This document shows, piece by piece, positions 8,729-18,200 of a stretch of DNA of 64,000 nt. The notes beneath the pieces are model-generated. The model was not told the DNA's origin and did no database searches. It worked only from the letters and a program-made list of their open reading frames with translations. The stretch's first letter is position 1; each line of letters opens with the position of its first letter. The DNA is taken from the NCBI GenBank assembly GCA_049509515.1, contig JBEKZV010000018.1, positions 36,746 through 100,745 of the forward strand. Direction: 5' to 3'. A program made the position numbers and the translations under genes. The stretch comes from JBEKCP01 sp049509515 (lineage in GTDB: Bacteria > Planctomycetota > Planctomycetia > Pirellulales > Thermoguttaceae).

Positions 8729-10750
8729 GTGCGGAAGCGTGCCTTCGCGTCCCATCGTTGCCCGATCCTGCGACCTCGTTCGGCACGCCGCGCGGGTTTG
8801 GTCGCGGTTCTTGCTCTGGCCATTGCGATCGTTGCAATCCCCCCGCGCGCGGGGAGTGCCGAGGCCGATCCGGCGTGGGCGAAGCTCGATGCCCCTCTGG
8901 TTGCGACGCAACTGTCCGTCGGAAGTGGTGCCGATGCGCCGTCTTCTTCGGGTCGCGGCACGGCGCCACGGGGCGCGTCCCGGGTGGTGCTGATCCGGCC
9001 CGACGCCTCCATGCGCGTCCTCAGCGAAGGGTTCCATAGCGCGAGCGATCCGGAAGTCTCCTTCGATGCGACCCGCGTCCTGTTTGCGGGCAAGAAACTG
9101 GCGGGCGACGCCTGGAACATCTACGAGGCAACGCTCGACGGGCACAGCGTCCGCCAGATTACCAAGGACTGTGGTGACTGCCGCAGCCCCTGCTACCTGG
9201 GCAGGTTCTACACGCTGGACTCCCCCTCGCCCTGGCGGCAGATCGCGATGGTGGGCACCGCTGCGGGTGTGTGGAACGCCTGCGGCTCGGCCCCTTTGAC
9301 CAACCTGTATTCCTGCAAGCTCGACGGCTCCTCGTTCCGCCAGCTTACCTACAACCTGTCCGGCGACGCGGACCCCTGCCTGCTGGAAGACGGCCGGCTG
9401 CTGCTGGCCAGTTGGCAGCGGGCGACGCTCGGGCGGGGTCGCGCGGGCTACGTCGGGTTGTTCGCCGTCAACACCGACGGGACCGATTACTCGCTCTTCG
9501 CCGAAGAGCGGGGCAAACGCGTCCGGCACATGCCCTGTGCGACCAGCAAGGGTCTGGTCGTCTTCGTCGAAACCGACCAATCCCCCTGGGACGGCGCCGG
9601 CGGGCTGGCTACGGTGGCGATCCGCCGGCCGTTGCACAGCTACCGCTCGGTCACCGCACCGGCGGACGGGCTGTACCACTCTCCTTCGCCGCTGCCGGAC
9701 GGCCGGATTCTCGTCTCCCGCCGCGACGCCGACGGCCGCGGGACCCACGGCGTCTGGCGGCTCGACCCTTCCTCCGGCCGGCGGGAAGCGGTCTTTCACG
9801 ATCCGCGTTGCCACACGATCCAGGCGAAGCTGGTCCACGCTCGCTGCGAGCCGGACGGCCGTTCCAGCAACGTCCTGGAAGACGATCCTCACGGCAAGCT
9901 GTATTGCCTGGACGTCTGCACTTCCGACCTGAAGACTCCCGGCCTGCCGCGCCAGGCGGTCCGGCGGCTGCGGATCCTGGAAGGCACGGCGTGGAAGACC
10001 GACGGCGAGAGCGGGCCGCCGGTCGCGGGGACCCTTGCGGGGTGCTTCGTCCGCCCGGGCCCGGCGGAGATCGCCCCCGCGCCGCGCCGCGTGCTGGGCG
10101 AAGTGGACGTCGAGGAGGACGGCTCGCTGAACGTCGAGATTCCGGCCGACGTGCCCGTCCAGTTGCAGCTTGTGGACGCCCGCGGCATGGCGCTGTGGAC
10201 GTGTGCCTGGATCTGGGCGAAGAACCACGAATCGCGGGGCTGCATCGGCTGCCACGAGGACGGCGAATTGACGCCGGAAGACCGTTTTACGAAGGCCCTG
10301 GGCAACGGGTCGACCGTGGTCTGCCCGCCGCCGGCCCAGCGGCGCAGCGTCGATTTTCGCCACGATGTCCGGCCGATCGTCGAGGCGAAGTGCGTGCCGT
10401 GCCATCGTGCGGCCGACGTGCCGCCCCGGCTGGCCGACGGCCTGGCGCCGGGCCCGGCCGACCGCTTGGCCCGCCGGGCCTACCGGCAGCTCACGGCGGC
10501 GGACGCGGCGGGCGGCTCGGGGGCGTACGTGCACCCGGGCCGGGCGCGCACCAGCCCGCTGGCCTGGCACCTTTTCGGACAGAACACGGCCCGGCCGTGG
10601 GACGGCGCCGCCGCGGCCGGCCGGCCCAAACCGATCCCGCCGTCGGCCGTCCCGGCGCTCAGCGACGAGGAGAAACGCCTGCTGGTCTTGTGGATCGACA
10701 CGGGCGCGTCGTGGGATGGCCGCAACATGGACCAACGAGGTGGCATGTGA
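8729..10750 (+). CDS. HzsA-like secreted dihaem c protein with TolB-type propeller
   Basis: A 673-residue exported protein. After a signal sequence (hydrophobic LVAVLALAIAIVAIP, residues 23-37) comes a TolB/PD40-like beta-propeller (about 75-430). A beta-rich domain around residues 455-520 contains EVDVEEDGSLNVEIP and ends in the first haem motif, CIGCH (505); this matches the middle-domain pattern of hydrazine synthase alpha relatives in Planctomycetes. A second motif, CVPCH (555), lies in a cytochrome-like tail. Other Cys pairs occur in DCGDCRSPCYLG. Start GTG 8729 is chosen because the -10 box at 8658 excludes earlier codons. The stop overlaps the next start by 4 bases. Similarity to HzsA does not imply anammox; most planctomycete relatives have no known reaction. 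Confidence 0.75.
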   Translation: MRKRAFASHRCPILRPRSARRAGLVAVLALAIAIVAIPPRAGSAEADPAWAKLDAPLVATQLSVGSGADAPSSSGRGTAPRGASRVVLIRPDASMRVLSEGFHSASDPEVSFDATRVLFAGKKLAGDAWNIYEATLDGHSVRQITKDCGDCRSPCYLGRFYTLDSPSPWRQIAMVGTAAGVWNACGSAPLTNLYSCKLDGSSFRQLTYNLSGDADPCLLEDGRLLLASWQRATLGRGRAGYVGLFAVNTDGTDYSLFAEERGKRVRHMPCATSKGLVVFVETDQSPWDGAGGLATVAIRRPLHSYRSVTAPADGLYHSPSPLPDGRILVSRRDADGRGTHGVWRLDPSSGRREAVFHDPRCHTIQAKLVHARCEPDGRSSNVLEDDPHGKLYCLDVCTSDLKTPGLPRQAVRRLRILEGTAWKTDGESGPPVAGTLAGCFVRPGPAEIAPAPRRVLGEVDVEEDGSLNVEIPADVPVQLQLVDARGMALWTCAWIWAKNHESRGCIGCHEDGELTPEDRFTKALGNGSTVVCPPPAQRRSVDFRHDVRPIVEAKCVPCHRAADVPPRLADGLAPGPADRLARRAYRQLTAADAAGGSGAYVHPGRARTSPLAWHLFGQNTARPWDGAAAAGRPKPIPPSAVPALSDEEKRLLVLWIDTGASWDGRNMDQRGGM

Positions 10751-12375
10751 AGCGTCTCGGTCTTCTGCCGTGGATCGCCGCCGCGTGTGCGGCTTTCGCC
10801 GTCGCCGAGGAGCCGGATTTGCCGGTCTTCGAGGACGTCACGCAGCGGGCGGGCATCCGCTTCCAGCACAACTTCGGCGACGACCACCTCAGCAACATCG
10901 TCGAGGGGACCGGCAGCGGCTGCATGTTCTTCGACTACGACGGCGACGGCTGGCTCGACATCTACCTGGTCAACGGCCGTTACCGCCCCGACGTGAACGA
11001 CAACAGCGGCCGGAAGTACAAGGGAAAACTCGGCAACAAGCTGTACCGCAACAATCACGACGGCACGTTCACCGACGTTACGGCAAAGGCCGGGGTCGGC
11101 GGCGGCGACAGTTACGGAGTGGCATGCTCCGCGGCCGATTATGACAACGACGGCAACATCGATCTGCTCGTGCTGAACTACGGTCCGAACATCCTCTATC
11201 ACAACAACGGCGACGGCACGTTCACCGACGTCACCAAGAAGGCGGGCCTGGCGGCCGACGGCTGGAGCGTTTCCGGCCTGTGGCTCGACTACAACAACGA
11301 CGGCCTGCTCGACCTGTTCGTGGCGCACTACCTGCAATACGACGCGGGCAAGTTCCGCTCCTATTATGCGGCCGCCGGCTATCCCGGCCCGCTGAGCTAC
11401 AACGGCACCGCCAGCGTGCTGTACCGCAACAACGGCGACGGCACGTTCAGCGACGTCACCCGGCAGGCCGGCGTGTACAAGCCCAACGGGCGGGCCATGA
11501 GCGCCACCGCGGCCGACCTGAACAACCACGGACTCCTGGACATCTACGTCGCCAACGACAGCATGGAGAACTATTACTTCCGCAACACGGGCAAGGGCAC
11601 GTTCGTCGAAGAGGCCCTGGAGCGCGGCATCGCCTTCGGCGAAGGCGGGCAGGGGGTCTCCAACATGGGCCCCACCATCGGCGACGTCGATCGCGACGGA
11701 CGGCTGGACCTGTATGTTCCCAACCTCGGTTACGGCACCTTGTGGATGAACCGCGGAAAGTATTTCGTCGATCGCACGAGCGAATCGGGCCTGGCCGTCA
11801 TCTGCGGACAGTACGCCGGCTGGGGCTCCGCCCTGTTCGACTACGACAACGACGGCTATCTCGACCTGTTCGTCGCCACCGGCGGCGCCCATCACCTCCA
11901 CCCCGAGGAATCGGTGATGGCCCGCAACGACGGGCACGGGCATTTCGTCGACGTCTCCAAGCGGTCCGGCGACTTCTTCCGGCACAAGTTCGTGGCACGG
12001 GGCGTCGCCTGCGGCGATTTCAACAACGACGGGCACATGGGCCTGTTGGTGGTCACCCTGGACGGGGCGCCGCACCTCCTCAGGAACGTCGGCGGAGCGA
12101 AGAACCATTGGCTGACGGTCGTGCCCAAGCTGGCCAACGGCAAGTCGGACGCGATCGGCGCCCGCGTGACGGTCCGCGCGGCGGGGCTCGTGCAGATCCA
12201 GGACGTGGTGCCCGTGACCGGCTACCTTTCGCAGTCGGACCCGCGGCCGCACTTCGGACTGGGCAAAGCCGCGCGAGCCGAGGCGGTCGAGGTCCGCTGG
12301 CCCAACGGCCGGGTAACGCGGTTCCGCGACGTGCCCGCCGATCAGTTCCTCAAGGTGGTCCAAGAGAAACCCTGA
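10747..12375 (+). CDS. CRTAC1-like FG-GAP / ASPIC-UnbV secreted protein
   Basis: A 542-residue exported protein. A signal peptide (LGLLPWIAAACAAFAVA) is followed by about seven FG-GAP/VCBS blades carrying repeated DYDGDGWLD / DYDNDGNID calcium-binding loops and LYRNNGDGTF/LYHNNGDGTF strands. It closes with an ASPIC/UnbV domain (about 450-540, from KNHWLTVVPKL to the C-terminus). It starts at GTG 10747, within the GTGA overlap with the previous stop and after GAGGTGG, so it is translationally coupled to the haem protein. In this operon it may be a partner or scaffold for the cytochromes; its role is not established. Confidence 0.88.
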   Translation: MKRLGLLPWIAAACAAFAVAEEPDLPVFEDVTQRAGIRFQHNFGDDHLSNIVEGTGSGCMFFDYDGDGWLDIYLVNGRYRPDVNDNSGRKYKGKLGNKLYRNNHDGTFTDVTAKAGVGGGDSYGVACSAADYDNDGNIDLLVLNYGPNILYHNNGDGTFTDVTKKAGLAADGWSVSGLWLDYNNDGLLDLFVAHYLQYDAGKFRSYYAAAGYPGPLSYNGTASVLYRNNGDGTFSDVTRQAGVYKPNGRAMSATAADLNNHGLLDIYVANDSMENYYFRNTGKGTFVEEALERGIAFGEGGQGVSNMGPTIGDVDRDGRLDLYVPNLGYGTLWMNRGKYFVDRTSESGLAVICGQYAGWGSALFDYDNDGYLDLFVATGGAHHLHPEESVMARNDGHGHFVDVSKRSGDFFRHKFVARGVACGDFNNDGHMGLLVVTLDGAPHLLRNVGGAKNHWLTVVPKLANGKSDAIGARVTVRAAGLVQIQDVVPVTGYLSQSDPRPHFGLGKAARAEAVEVRWPNGRVTRFRDVPADQFLKVVQEKP

Positions 12376-15249
12376 ATGACCTTGCACGATTTTGGGAGCG
12401 TCAAGGCCGTCGTGCCGGCCGTGGTCTTGTGGTGCCTTTTGCCGCAAGCGGCGGGGTCGCAGGAACGCGAGCCCGTGTACGTCGGTGCGCGCGTGTGCGG
12501 TTCTTGCCACGACGGCAAGTCGATGGGCAACCAGGCCACGCGGTGGCTGCTCTCCAAGCATCCCCGGGCCTACGCGGCGCTGGCCATGCCCGAGGCCAAC
12601 GTCATTGCCCGCTTGAGCGGCGTGCCGTTGCTGCCCGAGCAGTCGACGATGTGCCTGGGATGCCACGCCACGGGCACGTTCGCCGAGGCCGGGGAGAAGG
12701 ACGATACGTTCTTCATGGAGGACGGCGTGCAGTGTGAGATGTGTCACGGGCCGGGCAGCGAGCACGTCGACGCGCGGGCCGGCGGCGGCCGCGCCGCGGG
12801 GGTGCGGGCCAGCCTGCCCATCCCCACCATGCGCGACTGCATGAAGTGCCACAAGGAGAAGGGGTCGCACACGGCCGTGCTGGCGCGGCCGCCGCTGGAC
12901 ATGAAGCAGGCATGGAGCCGGATCGCCCATCCCACGCCTGAGGACACTTCGCACCAGCTTCCCGCCAAGGGACCGCCCGCGCCGGCCGCGGTCGAAGGCG
13001 CGCCCAAGTATGTCGGTGTCATGGCGTGCGCCAAGTGCCATCGCCAAGAGAGCCAGGGGCACCAGTTCTCCCAGTGGCGGATGAGCAAGCACGCCCTGGC
13101 CTACGCCGTGCTGGGGACGCCCGCCGCCGAGGAGATGGCCGCGCGGGCCGGCGGCGGCGAGAACCCGCAACGCAACACCGCTTGCCTGAAATGCCATGCG
13201 ACGGCGTTCCACGACGCTTCGGGCGGTACGGCCGACTCCTATGCGCTCGACGAGGGCGTGGGCTGCGAGGCGTGCCACGGCGCCGGCAGCGAGTACTCGG
13301 CGGAAACGGTGATGCGCGACCACCCGGGCGCCGTCCGGGCCGGGCTGAAGCCCGTCAGCCGCGACACTTGCCGCGGTTGCCATGAAACGGCCCACGGCAA
13401 GCCGTTCTCGTACGACGAGGCCCGGCCCAAGATCGTCCATCCGCGGCAACTGCCGCCGCCGCCCGAAATGCCGAAGTACAAGACCCCGCACCATCTGGCC
13501 CTGAGCCCGGCCGGGACCGAGATCTACGTGAGTTGCGAGGCATCCCACACGCTCATCGTCGTCGACACGGCGACCCGCCGCAAGACGGCGGAGATCGCGG
13601 TCGGCCATCAGCCGGAGGACATCGCCTTCAGCCCCGACGGCTCGAAGGTCTTCGTGAGCAACCATCTGGACGACACCGTTTCGGTGATCGACGCCGCCGC
13701 CCGCAAGGTCACGGCGACCATTCCGGTGGGGGGCGAGCCGCACGGCGTGCTGGCCGACGGCGCCGGCAAGAACCTGTACGTTCTGAACATGACTTCCGAC
13801 AGCATCTCGGTCATCGACCTGGCGACGCTGAAGGAGATCAAGCGCTTGGCGGCGAGCCGCAGCCCGTGGGCCATGGCGCTCGGGCCCGACGGATCGCGGA
13901 TTTGCGTCACGAACAATCTCTCCCGCTTCGTCAAGTTCCGCACTCCGCCCATGTCGGAGATCACGGTGATCGACACGGCCACCGCCACCGTACGCGACCG
14001 CGTCGTCGTGCCGCAGGCGAACCTGCTGCAGGGCGTCGCGTGGCATCCCGGCGGCGAGTTCGCCCTGTTCACCATGAACCGGACCAAGAACCTGGTGCCG
14101 ATGACCCGCCTCTTGCAGGGGTGGACGATCACCAACGGCCTCGGCATCCTGTGGAAGGACGGCCGCGTGGACCAGGTGTTGCTCGACGAGCCCGGGCTGT
14201 GCTTTCCCGATCCGACCGGCGTGGCGATCTCGCCCGACGGCCGGCGGGCCCTGGTCACCAGCTCCAGCAGCGACCGCGTCGCGGTGGTCGACATCGAAAA
14301 GATGGTCGCCGTCGTCAAGGGCGCCACGGAGGAGGAGCGGGCTCGCGTGATTCCCAATCACCTGGGCAAGGCGACCGAGTTCGTGCTTGCCCACATCCCG
14401 ACGAAAACCTGCCCGTGCGGCATCGTGATCGACCGGCAGGGCCGGACGGCCTACGTGGGCAACGCCCTGGACGATTCGCTGAGCGTGATCGACCTCGACA
14501 AGCTGCAGGCCGTGGAGCGGATCGACCTGGGCGGACCGCAGGTGATCACCAAGGCCCGCTACGGCGAGCGGGTCTTCAACTCGGCCGCCAACACGTTCCA
14601 CCGCCAGTTCTCCTGCCACACGTGCCATCCGGACGGGCACATCGACGGGCTGACCTACAACACCGAGCCCGGCGGGATCGGCGTCGGCCCGGTCGACAAT
14701 CGCACGCTGCGGGGGATTCTCGACACGGCGCCATTCAAGTGGGACGGCACCAACCCGAGCCTGTCGCGGCAGTGCGGTCCCCGGCTGGCGGTGTTCTTCA
14801 CGCGGATCCAGCCGTTCACTCCGGAGCAACTGTCGGCCCTGGAGTACTACATCTGCACCATTCCCAGGCCGCCGAACCGGTACCGCCCGCTCGGCGCGCC
14901 GCTGACGGACACCCAACGCCGCGGCAAAGCGATCTTCCAGCGGACCAGGACGAACGACGGGCAGTTGATCCCCAGGGAAAAGCGCTGCATTAACTGCCAC
15001 TTCCCCCCGTACTATACCGACCGGGAGCGCCACGACGTGGGAACCAAGATGTGGCTCGACCGCGTAGCGTCGTACGACGTTCCGCACCTGAACAACATCT
15101 ACGACTCGGCGCCGTACCTGCACAACGGCATCGCCGATACGCTGGAAGAGATCTGGACGAAGTACAATCCCTACGACCAGCACGGCGTGACGAACGACAT
15201 GACCAAAGACCAGCTCAACGACCTGATCGAGTACCTGAAGACGCTTTGA
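12376..15249 (+). CDS. decahaem cytochrome c with YVTN propeller and MauG/CCP-like domain
   Basis: A 957-residue exported multihaem protein. Eight CXXCH motifs occupy two cytochrome c554-like repeats: residues 41, 93, 120 and 155, then 218, 270, 297 and 332. A YVTN-type seven-blade propeller follows (about 370-720), with strands such as SVIDLATLKEIKRL. The C-terminal region has two further haem motifs, CHTCH (747) and CINCH (871), around a GILDTAPFKWDGTNPS segment typical of dihaem peroxidase/MauG-like cytochromes. ATG 12376 follows the preceding stop directly. The protein could move electrons between periplasmic donors and a peroxidase-like active site; the donor and acceptor are not identifiable from sequence. 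Confidence 0.88.
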   Translation: MTLHDFGSVKAVVPAVVLWCLLPQAAGSQEREPVYVGARVCGSCHDGKSMGNQATRWLLSKHPRAYAALAMPEANVIARLSGVPLLPEQSTMCLGCHATGTFAEAGEKDDTFFMEDGVQCEMCHGPGSEHVDARAGGGRAAGVRASLPIPTMRDCMKCHKEKGSHTAVLARPPLDMKQAWSRIAHPTPEDTSHQLPAKGPPAPAAVEGAPKYVGVMACAKCHRQESQGHQFSQWRMSKHALAYAVLGTPAAEEMAARAGGGENPQRNTACLKCHATAFHDASGGTADSYALDEGVGCEACHGAGSEYSAETVMRDHPGAVRAGLKPVSRDTCRGCHETAHGKPFSYDEARPKIVHPRQLPPPPEMPKYKTPHHLALSPAGTEIYVSCEASHTLIVVDTATRRKTAEIAVGHQPEDIAFSPDGSKVFVSNHLDDTVSVIDAAARKVTATIPVGGEPHGVLADGAGKNLYVLNMTSDSISVIDLATLKEIKRLAASRSPWAMALGPDGSRICVTNNLSRFVKFRTPPMSEITVIDTATATVRDRVVVPQANLLQGVAWHPGGEFALFTMNRTKNLVPMTRLLQGWTITNGLGILWKDGRVDQVLLDEPGLCFPDPTGVAISPDGRRALVTSSSSDRVAVVDIEKMVAVVKGATEEERARVIPNHLGKATEFVLAHIPTKTCPCGIVIDRQGRTAYVGNALDDSLSVIDLDKLQAVERIDLGGPQVITKARYGERVFNSAANTFHRQFSCHTCHPDGHIDGLTYNTEPGGIGVGPVDNRTLRGILDTAPFKWDGTNPSLSRQCGPRLAVFFTRIQPFTPEQLSALEYYICTIPRPPNRYRPLGAPLTDTQRRGKAIFQRTRTNDGQLIPREKRCINCHFPPYYTDRERHDVGTKMWLDRVASYDVPHLNNIYDSAPYLHNGIADTLEEIWTKYNPYDQHGVTNDMTKDQLNDLIEYLKTL

Positions 15250-15263
15250 GCCGAGGAAAGCCG

Positions 15264-18200
15264 ATGATCGCCTCCCGACGAAACTCAGCCGTCCGGTGGT
15301 GCGGCCTGTTCGTGTTGGGCATCCTGGGGGCACGAATGTCGCCGGGAGCGGAGGCTGGGATTCCGCCCGGGGCGGCGGCTGCGGGGCCGGCTTCCGTCGC
15401 GGCCGAAGACCTGCCCTACGTCTATACGCACTGGCGGCATTTCACGGCCAAGGAAGGCTTGCCCAACGAGCACGTCTTCGCCGTCAAGGCCGACGGCCCC
15501 AGGGTGTGGATCGGCACCGAGGACGGCCTGGCGTGCCTCGACAAGGCGAGCGGGGCCATTCGCAGTTGGCGGGAGAAAGACGGCCTGCCGTGGCGGGCCA
15601 TCACGGCGCTGGACGTCGACAAGAAAACGGGCGACGTCTGGCTGGGACTGTTCGGCGGCGGGGTCGCCCGCTTCACCGGCGGGCGCTTCGACCATTTCAA
15701 CCAGCTCAACAGCGGCCTGGCCAACGACGTCGTCTACGGCATCGCGGTCCAGGACGACAACGTTTGGGCGGCAACCACGGCGGGGGCCAGCCGCTACAAC
15801 ACGCTGAGCGGGCAGTGGACGATCTTCACCGAGAAGAACGCCCCCATGGAGGAGATTTGGAACTACGGCGCCTCCTACGACAAGCAAAGCGGCAAGGTCT
15901 ACCTGGCGGTCTGGGGCAGCGGCGTCCTCGAGTTCGACGTGGCCACCGAGCGCTGGAAACCCTATCTCGACCCCGACCACGAAATGGAAATCGACCTGTA
16001 TCGCGACGACGGGCTGGTCCACGTGATCACCACCGCCGCCAGCAAGGTCGACGGCGCCATGTGGGTCTCCACCTACTTCGGCAACTGCCGCTACGACGGC
16101 CGGCATTGGCGCGGATTGTACGCGCACGAGACCGGTTTCCCCAGCGATTTCAGCAACTTCGTCAGGGCCCGCAGCGGCAACGAGGCCTGGTTTGCCACCG
16201 ACAAGGGCCTGGGCGTGGTCGCCGATTTCCCCACGGACACCGTGGTGAGCTACACCCGCGATCCCCGGACGCTCCGCGGCCGGGCGGTGGTGTACCGCGC
16301 CGGCAAGGTTCTCGAATCGGTCGACATGCCCCGCACCGTGCCGCACAACTACATTCTGGGCGTGGACATCGACGGCCCTGACGTTTGGGTGGCCACCTCC
16401 AAGGGTCTCGGCTGGGCCATCGGCGACGGCTACTACGCGGGCGTGCGGAAGAGACCTGCCCACGACAACGCAAGCCGGACGGGAACACAAACCGCCGGCC
16501 ACGCGGACGGCACGGCTCCCCCGAGTCCGGCGGCCGCGCGGCCGCGCGAAAAGCCGCCGATCGAGCTTTCTCCGGAAACCGCCGCAGTCCTCCGCGAGAT
16601 CGACGCGCTCGGTCCTTACCAGACGCCGAACCTCAAGTTGAAGACGGCCGAGAAATACGCCCATATCGCCAAGGAGCTGGCCCCCTTCCACCATCTGAAA
16701 CCGTACAAGGAGTTCTTCCTGACCCAGATGGAATACACGGGACCGGGACGCGCCATCCCCGAGCCGGACGACCTGAAGTCGGTCAAGATCGGTTTCATCG
16801 GCCCCATCAAGCCCACCGTCTCGGTGGCGACCGGCGGCAAGAGTCACGAGGAGAACCTCGGCACGCGGATGCTGCAGGGCGCCCAGCTTGCCGTCGAACA
16901 GGCCAACGCCAAGGGCGGTTACCTGCGGAGGAAGATCCCCTTCGAGCTGGCCGTCCACAACGACAACGGGCTGTGGGGCTCGTCGGGCAACGAAATCATC
17001 AACCTGGCCTACAAGGACAACGTGTGGGCGATCCTCGGATCCGTCGACGGCGCCAACAGCCACATCGCCATCCGGGTGGCGCTGAAGGCCGAAATCCTGG
17101 TGATGAACACGGCCGATACCGACCCGACGTACATCGAGACGAACATCCCCTGGACTTGCCGCGTCATCAACGACGACCGGCAGATGAACTACCTGCTCGT
17201 GGAGTACCTCTACCGCAAGCTGGGACTCGGTCGCGTGGGGATCATCCGGGCGAGCAACCGCTACGGCCGTTTCGGCGTGCAGAAGATCGTCGACAGCAGC
17301 CGGCGGCTGGGGCATCCGATCATCCTCGAAATGGCGTACCCCGTCGGCGCGAAGGACCATTCGCTGGAACTGGACCGCATGGCGCAGGAGAAATTGGACG
17401 CCATTGTCCATTGGGGCGATGCGACCGACGGCGCCCGGATCCTCAATCAAATGCGGAGCCGGGGCATGAAACAGCCCTTCTTCGCCTGCGACCGCTGCGT
17501 CTCGGACGAGTTCGTGAGGCTGGCCGGCCCCAACGCCGAGAGCGTCACGTGTACCTTCCCCTGGAACCCCGCCAGAAAAGATGAAACCTGGCGGAGCTTC
17601 CGCAATGCCTTCCAGCAGCGGTTCGGCGACGAGCCGGAAACCTATGCCGCGCATGCCTACGACGGAATGCAAATGCTCATCTGGGCGATCCAGGCCGCCG
17701 GCCTCAACCGCGCCAGGATTCGCGACGTGATCGCCTACCGCACGCAGCCGTGGAAAGGGGCGACGGGCGATATCACGTTCAGCGCCGTCCTGGACAACAT
17801 GGGCCAGGTCTTTCTGGCCAAACGCGAGCAGGGCAATTGGAACTACTACACGCGGTCGGAGCTTGGCCTGCCGCCCAACCGGCCGGCGCCGGCCGGCGAG
17901 GCCGCGGCCGCGGCGCCGTTCTTCGATCGCCTTGGGCGCGCGACCGACTATGCCGGTCCGGGGCGCGAGGCCGCGGCGCCGCAGGGCGTCGAGGAGGTCC
18001 GCATCGGCTACTTCGGTCCCGGCGACCCGGCCGACGCGGAAGGCGGCGAGGCGTGGCTGGCCGCCGGGATGGCCGTCGAGGAGGCGAACGCCGCGGGCGG
18101 CTACCAGGGAAAACCGTTCCGGCTGGTGGCCGCCTGGTCGCAAGACCCGTGGAAGTCGGGCGCGGCCCGGCTGGCCCGCCTGGTTTACGACGATCAGGTT

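Noticed and set aside
10480..15333. A 1617-codon open frame on the minus strand opposite the haem operon
   Set aside because: It is a high-GC antisense shadow: the plus strand encodes clear cytochrome, FG-GAP and propeller families, while the minus translation is Arg/Val/Gly-rich without domains.
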